Source of the DNA: Planktotalea sp.
Lineage (GTDB): Bacteria; Pseudomonadota; Alphaproteobacteria; Rhodobacterales; Rhodobacteraceae
Length of the DNA stretch: 22,359 nt
Direction: 5' to 3'
NCBI GenBank assembly: GCA_024645145.1
Contig: JAHEGL010000004.1
Span: 1 to 22,359 of the forward strand
In this document: positions 1 through 7,163 of the stretch, piece after piece
How positions within the stretch are numbered: position 1 is the stretch's first letter
Layout: each line of letters begins with the position of its first letter
The notes under the pieces: model-generated
The model's database searches: none
Seen by the model: only the letters and a program-made list of their open reading frames with translations
Told to the model about the DNA's origin: nothing
Position numbers and translations under genes: made by a program

Positions 1-116
1 CAAACTGCACTGAAAATAGGCAATTCGGGGTTGCAAAGTGTCGATACAAAGCCCTAGACGCTAAGTATTACTACGTGCGTGCTTTTGAGTAGTGCTCACT
101 TGAAGGAATTTGATAA

Positions 117-1529
117 ATGGCACCACACGGTGAAATGAGCTGGACTGAAGGAATGATCCCCGCGATCAATCCCGAAGTTGTGGCAGGCATCGTTTCGCGT
201 ATTTCTGACCTTGCCCTGATCATTTCCGAAAATGGAACCATCCGGAACGCGCAAGCGAATCCGAACTTCAATTTAGTACCAGACCTACAAACTTGGCTCG
301 GTCGTCCCATTCAGGATTTTCTTACTGTTGAATCAGTTCCAAAATTCGAAACACGACTTGCACAGTTCAAAGATCATACAGCCGATGTGCAGCCTGTTCA
401 GGTTAACCATGCAGCTAACGGCGAAATACTCGAATTCCCAGTGCAATACAGCTTCCATCGCACAGGTGTTGAAAATAGCATTCTGATGCTTGGCAATGAT
501 CTCACCTCGACTGCTGAAATGCAGCAGCAGTTGGTTGCTGCACATATTGCGCTAGAGAACGATTACGAAACCCAGCGTGAGCATGATTTGCGGTTCCGCG
601 TTTTGCTCGAATCCTCTGAAACCTCTACCGCCTTTATTTCCGTGAAAACCGGCAAGCTCGAAGCGTGCAACAGTGCTGCTGAAACACTCTTCGGTAAAAC
701 GCGCGATGCGCTGATTGGCGGTGCCTTCGCGCTTGAATTTGAAGTGCAAGGCAGGGGCGATCTTGTCGATCAACTTGTTGCAGCTGCGTCAGAGCAAGTT
801 AGAACATCCATTATTGTTAAAAGTGTGAAGACTGGCCAAGATCTCACACTTAAACCAACGCTTTATCGCGGTGCAGATGGCCCGATGCTGCTGTGCAAGA
901 TGAGCATCGATGACGAAGAAGACGCGTCCAGCGGCAAACTCCAATCGCAGCTCATTGATCTCTATCATCGTGGCAGTGACTCCATCGTATTCCTAGATGG
1001 CACTGGCTTGATCCTAAGCGCAAATGACGCGTTTTTGAACTTTACTGACGTAACACATCCGCAGAACCTCAAAGGTCGCTCAATGGTTGAGTTTTTCAGC
1101 CGTGGCTCCATTGATTTGAACGTCATGATTGAAAATGCGCGGCGCACAGGAAGCATGCGGCTCTATGCAACCAAAGTTCTGAGTGAGCATGGTGGAGAGC
1201 GCGCTGTCGAGATTTCGACGACCCAGCTCAAAGCAGGCAAGGCGAGCGTCTTCGCGATGATCATCCGCGACAGCCGCCGCGTCGAAACGGTGCGCACACC
1301 TATGCAGCAAATCACAGAGGTCGATATGCGCTCTGTGATTGAGCTGATCGGCGGACATTCTTTGAAGGATATCGTCGCACAATCCACTGATGTTATTGAG
1401 AAAATGTGTATTGAGACGGCTGTAGAAATGACATCAAACAACCGTGTCGCAGCCGCTGAGATGCTCGGGTTGTCGCGTCAATCGCTCTATGTCAAACTGC
1501 GCAAGTACGATCTAGTCAACAAATCCTAG
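117..1529 (+). CDS. ppsR: PpsR/CrtJ-type photosynthesis repressor
   Basis: Redox-responsive transcriptional repressor of bacteriochlorophyll, carotenoid and light-harvesting genes, cytoplasmic. The 470 aa length matches the PpsR/CrtJ family. An N-terminal PAS-like domain (about residues 17-125) is followed by a linker, two PAS domains (about 155-265 and 280-395) and a C-terminal FIS-type helix-turn-helix (about 425-468, core RVAAAEMLGLSRQSLYVKL). Cys431 lies in the first helix of the HTH region, in KMCIETA, at the place of the redox-active C-terminal cysteine of CrtJ/PpsR; Cys260 lies near the PAS1/PAS2 boundary, like the second known cysteine. The start ATG at 117 has GAAGGA 9 bases upstream. 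It converges with ppaA and shares the CTAG at the stop. Known PpsR sites are TGT-N12-ACA; I see no perfect copy in the 116 bases upstream. Family assignment is firm; regulon is inferred. Confidence 0.93.
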   Translation: MAPHGEMSWTEGMIPAINPEVVAGIVSRISDLALIISENGTIRNAQANPNFNLVPDLQTWLGRPIQDFLTVESVPKFETRLAQFKDHTADVQPVQVNHAANGEILEFPVQYSFHRTGVENSILMLGNDLTSTAEMQQQLVAAHIALENDYETQREHDLRFRVLLESSETSTAFISVKTGKLEACNSAAETLFGKTRDALIGGAFALEFEVQGRGDLVDQLVAAASEQVRTSIIVKSVKTGQDLTLKPTLYRGADGPMLLCKMSIDDEEDASSGKLQSQLIDLYHRGSDSIVFLDGTGLILSANDAFLNFTDVTHPQNLKGRSMVEFFSRGSIDLNVMIENARRTGSMRLYATKVLSEHGGERAVEISTTQLKAGKASVFAMIIRDSRRVETVRTPMQQITEVDMRSVIELIGGHSLKDIVAQSTDVIEKMCIETAVEMTSNNRVAAAEMLGLSRQSLYVKLRKYDLVNKS

Positions 1530-2371
1530 CGCGAGATTGACTCCGCCCAAAGCTCGCTCAGACGCTCTTTCGCGTCCTCCACATCGCTGCTGATCCCTTC
1601 GAATTCCATGAGTTCGAGCAGCGGCATGTTTTGATCAACGCTCTGGCCACTTAGAAAAATTGCCATGTGGGGTGCGGATATGCGCACCGCGAGAACAAGA
1701 CGTGACAGAGCTTCAAACGAATGCTGCCCGCTCATCGAAAGGCCTAAGATGCGCGCCGGTGTCTGCTCGATCTGTGCAACCAAAGCATCATGATCTAGCC
1801 CCGTCTTTACAGTAATATCCCAACCTTCTTTACGGAATAAGTCAGCCGCCATGCGGACACCAAGCGTGTGATCTTCGCCCGGAACAGACGCAAACAGTGC
1901 AGACTTGCCTTCGACCAAAGCGACCGGCTCAAACAAGTGCCTCATGCTGCGCATAATCGCAAAAATACGTCCGGTTGCGAGTGTGACTTGCGAAAATCTA
2001 ACGCGATCTTCTTCCCACCAAACACCCAAAAGGCGCGCAGCGGCCGCAAGGTGCGCAAGATATATTACCTCGGCACCTTTGCCATCTGTGCGAAGCTCCA
2101 TAATTATTCTAAGCGCCGCTCCATCCTCTTGATCAATAAGCGCGTGCGCAAGTTTCTCCAACTCGTCCGCGTCAATTGCGTCCGGCTTAACTACAATGGT
2201 GTCTGCCTTGGAAACGACGCGGCGGATCACCTCCCGCGCGAGGCTTGCGAACAACTCCTCAGGAACGTGATCCTTCAGGCGGTGTATATTGGTTTTGTTA
2301 CGCTCATAAACTTCAAGCTCCAAAGCACTAAAAGCAGCGTTGTCGCTCAGAGTTTTGCTCTCGCCTACCAT
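1526..2371 (-). CDS. ppaA: PpaA/AerR-type cobalamin-binding antirepressor
   Basis: Likely vitamin-B12-binding photoreceptor/antirepressor that works with PpsR. The protein is 281 aa. The middle carries a MerR/CarH-like four-helix cap with the W-W-E-E-D-R-x-x-F-x-x-V-T pattern (about residues 118-130). The C-terminal half is a Rossmann-like B12-binding domain opening with PGEDHTLG; His168 sits where the cobalt-ligating His of DxHxxG lies. A later SGQ segment fits the nucleotide-tail pocket. PpaA/AerR proteins are known to bind cobalamin and relieve CrtJ/PpsR repression, and their genes usually sit beside ppsR, as here. Start ATG at 2369-2371 is preceded by a G-run (GGGGGG) about 7 bases upstream. 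The stop codon overlaps the ppsR stop. It is the only gene here whose control region (2372-2743) carries several dyads. Confidence 0.85.
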   Translation of the reverse strand: MVGESKTLSDNAAFSALELEVYERNKTNIHRLKDHVPEELFASLAREVIRRVVSKADTIVVKPDAIDADELEKLAHALIDQEDGAALRIIMELRTDGKGAEVIYLAHLAAAARLLGVWWEEDRVRFSQVTLATGRIFAIMRSMRHLFEPVALVEGKSALFASVPGEDHTLGVRMAADLFRKEGWDITVKTGLDHDALVAQIEQTPARILGLSMSGQHSFEALSRLVLAVRISAPHMAIFLSGQSVDQNMPLLELMEFEGISSDVEDAKERLSELWAESISR

Positions 2372-2442
2372 ACAACGCCCCCCAAAAAATCGTAGTCATT
2401 CTCAAAAAACCGCAGTTGACCTTGTCATCAACCACGCCCTTA

Positions 2443-2462
2443 CGCTCAGCAATTGCTGAACG
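2443..2462. promoter_or_regulatory. Palindromic operator candidate upstream of ppaA
   Basis: TCAGCAATTGCTGA (2446-2459) is a perfect 14-base palindrome. One mismatched pair further out, the CG/CG pair extends it to a 20-base element with arms of 10. It lies 75-91 bases upstream of the ppaA start. On the minus strand it directly follows a -10-like TAGTAT/TATATC stretch (about 2466-2476), where a repressor would cover the transcription start. The cognate factor is unknown; it is not a TGT-N12-ACA PpsR site or an FnrL box. Confidence 0.4.
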
Positions 2463-2507
2463 CTTGGATATACTAGGGATAAGCGACGGCCTTTTGGTGC
2501 AAGCACT

Positions 2508-2528
2508 CTTGTTCAATCAAGAAACAAG
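2508..2528. repeat. Inverted repeat CTTGTT...AACAAG
   Basis: Perfect 6-base arms (2508-2513 and 2523-2528) around a 9-base spacer, about 140 bases upstream of ppaA. Inside it TGT and ACA are 11 bases apart, one short of the TGT-N12-ACA PpsR consensus, so binding by PpsR is possible but not shown. CTTG/CAAG within the left part gives an alternative smaller dyad. Confidence 0.3.
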
Positions 2529-2601
2529 CGCGCTAAAGAGCCATAAAATCTGTGCTGAAGGTCCCAATTTCATCAACACATCTTTCCGACTTTCCGGGGC
2601 T

Positions 2602-2625
2602 TGTTTGCATGGCTAGTGCAAAACA
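2602..2625. repeat. Inverted repeat TGTTTGCA...TGCAAAACA
   Basis: Left arm TGTTTGCA (2602-2609) and right arm TGCAAAACA (2617-2625) match except for one extra A, with a 7-base spacer. It lies 230-250 bases upstream of ppaA. It could be a regulator site or a weak hairpin; there is no T-tail. Function unknown. Confidence 0.25.
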
Positions 2626-2743
2626 GATGCTTCCGGTCAGCAGAACTTGGAGTGGGACTCAACTATCCCGCTAAACTACAGAGTACGTTGCACGAAACAT
2701 ACTCAAGTACTTCGGATATACCAGTGCGTATAAATACTCTAAA

Positions 2744-3349
2744 TCAACCAACCATACGAATAAGGTCAGCGATGCCCCGCGCGTTCATCTTTTCACGAAT
2801 GCGGGAGCGATGCCCCTCAACCGTGCGCTGGCTCACATCAAGCTCACTCGCAATTTCTTTGTTCAACTTGCCTTGCAAAAGGTGCTGCAAAACTTCGCGC
2901 TCTCGATCAGTGAGTTTAGCCAAACGATCTGCAACAATCTTCTTGGACACCGTCGCAGGCTGCTTTTTGAACAACATCTCTGTCGCTGTCGTCACAGCGC
3001 ACATGAGACGTTCTTCGGACATCGGCTTTTCAATAAAATCCAATGCACCTGCGCGCAGCGCCGCAACGGCATCTGACACGCTCGCGTTTGCAGCAGTTAC
3101 GATAACCGGCAAACGCATCCCATTCTCAACCATATAGCTTTGCAGCTCTGCACCACTCATTTTAGGAAGCGATAGATCAAGCACCATAAGAGCACTTTGT
3201 TTTGGCTCGTATTGCGCCAAGAAATCTTCGGCACTTGCGAACGGCAAACACGTGAATCCTTTATCAGCAAACAGGGCACAGTATCGCGCGCGCGCCACCT
3301 CGTTCCGCTCAACTAGGTAAACCGAAAGGGTGTCTGTCTGTTCGTTCAT
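2744..3349 (-). CDS. Orphan FixJ/NarL-type response regulator
   Basis: DNA-binding response regulator of 201 aa. The N-terminal receiver (about residues 9-120) has phospho-acceptor Asp58 in VLDLSLPKMSG, the switch Thr in VIVTAA and the conserved Lys in EKP. The C-terminal LuxR-type HTH (about 138-195) has LTDREREVLQHLLQGKLNKEIA and QRTVEGHR. I chose ATG 3349 because GGAGG (3356-3360) sits 6 bases upstream and the receiver begins soon after it; the frame stays open upstream to 3523, but that 58 aa extension is Arg-rich and unlike a domain. The usual acidic pair near the N-terminus (DD in FixJ-like VDDD) reads VERN here, so Mg2+ binding and phosphorylation may be weakened. No histidine kinase gene lies in the window. 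It is divergent from the catabolic operon at 3550, so it may control that operon; this is inference. Confidence 0.85.
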   Translation of the reverse strand: MNEQTDTLSVYLVERNEVARARYCALFADKGFTCLPFASAEDFLAQYEPKQSALMVLDLSLPKMSGAELQSYMVENGMRLPVIVTAANASVSDAVAALRAGALDFIEKPMSEERLMCAVTTATEMLFKKQPATVSKKIVADRLAKLTDREREVLQHLLQGKLNKEIASELDVSQRTVEGHRSRIREKMNARGIADLIRMVG

Positions 3350-3549
3350 CGGTCGCCTCCGTGACCTGTTTACAACTTGAGAGGTAGAACGCGCAGCGCC
3401 CGCTTCAACTGATGGCGTAAATAAATTTGGCTCAATAAGTCGCAGCCCATGCCGCCGTGCTCGAAACCATAATCCAAAATTTTGCCCTTTCTCAGGCTCC
3501 ACTCTCATCGTATAAAAATGCATCTCGTTTTCTCAGGGAGGGGTAAAGC
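3350..3549. promoter_or_regulatory. Divergent promoter region, regulator / ior operon
   Basis: 200 bases between the response-regulator start and the iorA start. A -10-like TATAAA lies at 3511-3516 on the plus strand, about 34 bases before the iorA GTG, without a good -35 at 17 bases. TTTCTCAGG occurs twice (3488-3496 and 3529-3537, 41 bases apart), the second running into the iorA Shine-Dalgarno. No strong inverted repeat was seen. Confidence 0.4.
3356..3360 (-). promoter_or_regulatory. Shine-Dalgarno GGAGG fixing the regulator start
   Basis: Read on the minus strand, GGAGG is followed by 6 bases and then ATG (3349). It decides between this start and the longer open frame reaching 3523, which lacks a comparable site. 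Confidence 0.65.
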
Positions 3550-5706
3550 GTGGCCGAACGTTCTTTCGCGAAAGAAGTCCAGCATCTAAAGATCGGTGCC
3601 GGTGAAACCTTTCGCGGTGAAGGCATATTGGCCATCACCAAGGCCCTCTTGGAAAACGGCGTGGGCTATGTCGCTGGCTATCAGGGCTCACCGATTTCAC
3701 ACCTGATGGATGTTTTAGCCGACGCGCAGGACATCCTTTCAGATATGGGCGTACACTTTGAAGCCAGCGCATCAGAGGCAACCGCAGCTGCCACTTTAGC
3801 CGCTTCTGTCCATTATCCCATCCGCGGTGCTGTTACGTTCAAATCGACGGTCGGCACCAATGTTGCCTCTGACGCCTTGGCCAATCTGTCCTCTGGTGGT
3901 GTGACAGGTGGCGCGTTGGTAATCGTCGGCGAAGATTACGGCGAAGGCTCGTCCATCATGCAAGAGCGCAGCCATGCGTTTGCGATGAAAAGTCAAATCT
4001 GGCTGCTGGATCCGCGTCCTAACTTGCCCTCCATGGTCAAAGCCGTTGGTGATGGGTTCGCGCTATCGGAGGCTTCAAACAGTCCCGTTATGCTACAACT
4101 CAGGATCAAGTCCTGCCATCTGCTTGGTGAGTTTGAAGCCAGGGACAACCTGCACCCGTCCACAACTGTCAAAGACGCTTTGGAAAACCCCAAACGCGAC
4201 GTGGAAAGGATTGTTCTGCCACCGGCCTCATATCTGCACGAGCAGGAAAAAGTTACCAAACGCCTGCCAGCCGCGATTGAGTATATCAGTTCCAATAAGC
4301 TGAATGAAAACTTTGGCCCGACAAGTGGCAAGGTTGGAATCATCTGTCAGGGCGGCCATTACAATGGCGTTATCCGTGCGCTGCAACGCCTTGGCCTCGC
4401 CAATATGTATGGCGATTGCGAAGTCCCGCTGTACGTTCTGAACGTCACTTATCCGCTAGTGGGTGATGAAATTCTAAACTTCGCAAAGAACAAAGACAGC
4501 CTGTTTGTCATTGAAGAAGGTCACCCCGCCTATCTCGAGCAAAACATACGCTCAATCCTGCACAAAGCCGGTGCACGATGCGCTGTTGAGGGCAAAGGGC
4601 CGCTTCCTGAAGCGGGGGAGCTTACTGGGCAAATCCTTCTTGATGGGCTTTCAAGTTATTTCAGTGAGACCGCTCCAGAGCTGATGCCAGACGTAGCGCG
4701 CGCGCCAAATGCGCCGCCTCAGCTCAAGATGCCAGAGCTGGCAGACACCGTCCCCGCAAGGCCCCCAAGCTTTTGCATAGGCTGCCCAGAACGTCCCATC
4801 TTCGCCGCCACCAAACTTATTGAGGAAGAACTTGGACCCCATCACATCGCAAGCGATATCGGGTGTCACCTGTTCTCGATCAACGCGCCGTTTGATCTTG
4901 GTGCAACCACAATGGGCTATGGCCTTGGCCCCGCATCTGCATCTGCATTCAACGACAAATTGGCCAATCGCCGATCTATATCCTTCCTTGGCGATGGCGG
5001 ATTCTGGCACAACGGATTGACCTCTTCGATTGGTAACGCTGTTTTCAATGACAACGATGGCGTCATCATTATTGTCGACAACTATTATTCCGCAGCAACT
5101 GGCGGGCAGGATATCCTGTCCTCGCGCGCAAATAACGTCTCAAAGTCCACCCAACACCCCATCAAAGAAGCCGTTGAAGGCATGGGTGTAAAATGGGTAC
5201 GCCAGTTGGATCGCACCTATGATGTGGGAAAGACGCAAGCGACTTTGAAAGAAGCGCTAGAAACCCCTGAAACTGGGCCGAAGGTCATCATTGCCTCCTC
5301 TGAATGCATGCTCAACAAGCAGCGCCGCGAAAAACCTATGGTGAAAAAAGCCGTCGCAGAGGGCAAACGTATGACCCGCACGCGCTTTGGTGTGGATGGG
5401 GATGTGTGCACAGGGGATCATGCGTGTATTCGTCTTTCGGGCTGTCCGTCTTTGTCACTCAAAACGCTGGATGATCCGCTGCGCGATGATCCTGTCGCAA
5501 GCATTGATCAAAACTGCGTCGGGTGCGGCAACTGTGGCGCGGTGGCGGATGCTGCGGTACTTTGCCCGTCGTTTTATCAAGCAGATCTGATCCAGAACCC
5601 TTCAAAACTGGACCGAACCCTAAGCGATTGGCGCACAAAGCTGATCAGCAAACTCCAAAAACGCCGTGATGCGCGGCGTCTGGTCTTCTCGAAAGACACT
5701 GTATGA
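3550..5706 (+). CDS. iorA: Indolepyruvate:ferredoxin oxidoreductase alpha-type subunit
   Basis: Catalytic subunit of a thiamine-diphosphate 2-oxoacid:acceptor oxidoreductase: arylpyruvate + CoA to arylacetyl-CoA + CO2 + reduced carrier in characterised relatives. 718 aa. The N-terminal half is the PFOR-like pyrimidine-binding region (GYQGSPISHL, EASASEATAAATLAAS). CIGCPERPIF (about residue 407) opens the TPP domain, with LGDGGFWHNG at Gly481-Asp482-Gly483 and a metal-binding Asn downstream. The C-terminus holds two [4Fe-4S] motifs: Cys620-x5-Cys626-x5-Cys632-Pro and Cys656-x2-Cys659-x2-Cys662-x9-Cys672-Pro. Start is GTG 3550, with GGGAGG at 3536-3541 eight bases upstream. First gene of a long operon; its stop overlaps iorB by ATGA. 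The substrate could be any aryl or branched 2-oxoacid. Confidence 0.88.
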   Translation: MAERSFAKEVQHLKIGAGETFRGEGILAITKALLENGVGYVAGYQGSPISHLMDVLADAQDILSDMGVHFEASASEATAAATLAASVHYPIRGAVTFKSTVGTNVASDALANLSSGGVTGGALVIVGEDYGEGSSIMQERSHAFAMKSQIWLLDPRPNLPSMVKAVGDGFALSEASNSPVMLQLRIKSCHLLGEFEARDNLHPSTTVKDALENPKRDVERIVLPPASYLHEQEKVTKRLPAAIEYISSNKLNENFGPTSGKVGIICQGGHYNGVIRALQRLGLANMYGDCEVPLYVLNVTYPLVGDEILNFAKNKDSLFVIEEGHPAYLEQNIRSILHKAGARCAVEGKGPLPEAGELTGQILLDGLSSYFSETAPELMPDVARAPNAPPQLKMPELADTVPARPPSFCIGCPERPIFAATKLIEEELGPHHIASDIGCHLFSINAPFDLGATTMGYGLGPASASAFNDKLANRRSISFLGDGGFWHNGLTSSIGNAVFNDNDGVIIIVDNYYSAATGGQDILSSRANNVSKSTQHPIKEAVEGMGVKWVRQLDRTYDVGKTQATLKEALETPETGPKVIIASSECMLNKQRREKPMVKKAVAEGKRMTRTRFGVDGDVCTGDHACIRLSGCPSLSLKTLDDPLRDDPVASIDQNCVGCGNCGAVADAAVLCPSFYQADLIQNPSKLDRTLSDWRTKLISKLQKRRDARRLVFSKDTV

Positions 5707-7163
5707 GCGACATCATAAAACTTGCTGTGCTTGCTGTTGGCGGGCAGGGCGGGGGTGTCCTTACCAACTGGATCGCGGATCTTGCCACGCGCTGCGATTA
5801 TGCGGTGCAAATGACCTCTGTTGCCGGCGTTGCGCAACGCACGGGAGCGACAATTTATTATGTCGAAATGGCCCCCAAGACCGACCGCCAACCCGTTTTC
5901 GCCCTGAGCCCATCCCCCGGTGATCTCGACATTCTGATCGCTGCGGAATTGATGGAAGCAGGCCGTGCAGTCCTACGTGGATTCGTAACGCCTGATTGCA
6001 CCACATTGATCGCCTCAACCCACCGTATCCTTGCCACTTCAGAGAAAATGGTGCCTGGCGATGGCCGCGCAGAGGATGCCTTGGTCGAAAGTGAAATCAC
6101 CAAAGCAGCGCTCCGCTCCGTTTGTTTTGATATGGAAGCGCTTGCGACGGACGCAGGCAGCATGATTTCCGCCAGCCTTTTTGGCGGCCTTGCGCGCAGC
6201 GGTGCCCTACCGTTTGAGACGGCGCAATTTGAAGCGGTCATAGAAGCCTCTGGTCGTGGTGTTGCGCAAAGCCTGTCCGCCTTTCGCGCCGCATTGAACT
6301 ATACGCCAGATGATCAGCCCATTGTTCAAACAAGCGAAGAACGTGTGGAAGGCCCAAAAAAGCTGCAAGACAGCTGGCAGGCGCTTTTGAAGCAAGTCGA
6401 GAGCTTCCCCAGTAACGCGAAAGACATGATCAAAGCAGGGCTGCAAAAAACCGTCGATTATCAGGATATCGCTTATGGCGAGACCTACCTCACTCATTTG
6501 CAAAGTTTCGATGCCGAACTTGTCCCAACCGCGGCAAAGTACATCGCAAACGCTATGTGCTATGACGACATTTTGCGCGTCGCAGACCTCAAAACCCGCG
6601 CGTCACGCCAAGATCGCCTGCGTGCGGAACAAGACATCCCAGACGGTGAAATCGTTCACGTCACAGAATATTTCCACCCGCGTGCGCAGGAAATCTGTGG
6701 AACACTGCCAGCAGGTATCGGTGCTTGGATTGAAGCCCGCCCCAAAGTGTTCAACGGTTTGGATAGCATCGCAAACAAAGGTCGTCGGATTAGAACAGAT
6801 GGCATCTTGGGGTTTGGCCTGCTTTGGCTGGTCAGCGCGCTGAAACCTTATCGCCGAAAACTTCTGCGCCACCGCTACGAGAATGCGCATCTGGACCGAC
6901 TGCTTGAAACCACGCAACGCTACAGCGCAAAAGATCCAAAACTTGCCATCGAAATCCTATCCTGCCAACGCCTCATAAAAGGCTACTCTGACACGCATAT
7001 TCGCGGACAATCCAAGTTCGACAAAGTTCTTTCGTCACTCGACGCATTAGAGCGTCGCGACGATGCAGCCGACTGGATCAAGCGCTTGCGCAATGCAGCG
7101 CTAAAAGATGAAAAAGGCGACGCTCTTGATGGCGCACTCGCAACCGTGCGCTCTTTCACATGA
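5703..7163 (+). CDS. iorB: Indolepyruvate oxidoreductase beta-type subunit, extended (DUF6537-like)
   Basis: Partner subunit of IorA. 486 aa, more than twice the length of archaeal IorB (about 200 aa). Residues 1-200 form the POR gamma-type domain, with VLAVGGQGGGVLTNWIADLA at the start and QRTGATIYYVEM. The remaining 280 aa or so, rich in charged helices with a KPYRRKLLRHRYE segment, correspond to the C-terminal extension (DUF6537-type) seen in bacterial homologues; its role is not established to my knowledge. Aerobic and denitrifying bacteria with this two-subunit type use it for arylpyruvate oxidation in aromatic amino acid breakdown. ATGA overlap with iorA and with the CoA ligase gene indicates translational coupling and a stoichiometric complex. 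Confidence 0.83.
   Translation: MSDIIKLAVLAVGGQGGGVLTNWIADLATRCDYAVQMTSVAGVAQRTGATIYYVEMAPKTDRQPVFALSPSPGDLDILIAAELMEAGRAVLRGFVTPDCTTLIASTHRILATSEKMVPGDGRAEDALVESEITKAALRSVCFDMEALATDAGSMISASLFGGLARSGALPFETAQFEAVIEASGRGVAQSLSAFRAALNYTPDDQPIVQTSEERVEGPKKLQDSWQALLKQVESFPSNAKDMIKAGLQKTVDYQDIAYGETYLTHLQSFDAELVPTAAKYIANAMCYDDILRVADLKTRASRQDRLRAEQDIPDGEIVHVTEYFHPRAQEICGTLPAGIGAWIEARPKVFNGLDSIANKGRRIRTDGILGFGLLWLVSALKPYRRKLLRHRYENAHLDRLLETTQRYSAKDPKLAIEILSCQRLIKGYSDTHIRGQSKFDKVLSSLDALERRDDAADWIKRLRNAALKDEKGDALDGALATVRSFT

Larger units (their letters stand above)
2372..2743. other. Gene-free control region upstream of ppaA
   Basis: 372 bases between the end of the response-regulator gene and the start of ppaA, both on the minus strand. 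No reading frame here looks like protein. It contains three inverted repeats (2443-2462, 2508-2528, 2602-2625), so it is most likely the ppaA promoter/operator region plus the 3' end of the response-regulator transcript. No convincing T-tailed hairpin terminator was seen below the response-regulator stop. Confidence 0.6.

Noticed and set aside
39..48. TGTCGATACA upstream of ppsR as a PpsR autoregulatory site
   Set aside because: TGT and ACA are only 4 bases apart, not 12, so it does not fit the known box.
1868..2395. 175-codon open frame antisense to ppaA
   Set aside because: Cys- and basic-rich, no family resemblance, no ribosome site; ppaA fully explains the region.
2415..2432. GTTGA...TCAAC as an FnrL box
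   Set aside because: FnrL boxes are TTGAT-N4-ATCAA; here the spacing and the half-site do not fit.
2601..3137. 178-codon open frame antisense to the response regulator
   Set aside because: Translation looks like a reverse reading of the regulator (Arg/Ser-rich, no domain).
3350..3523. 58-residue N-terminal extension of the response regulator reading from ATG 3523
   Set aside because: No Shine-Dalgarno, Arg-rich and domain-less; the ATG at 3349 has GGAGG at the right distance and the receiver fold begins just after it.
3488..3537. Nine-base direct repeat TTTCTCAGG before iorA as an operator pair
   Set aside because: Second copy is partly the Shine-Dalgarno region and two short copies 41 bases apart may be chance; kept only as a note in the promoter entry.
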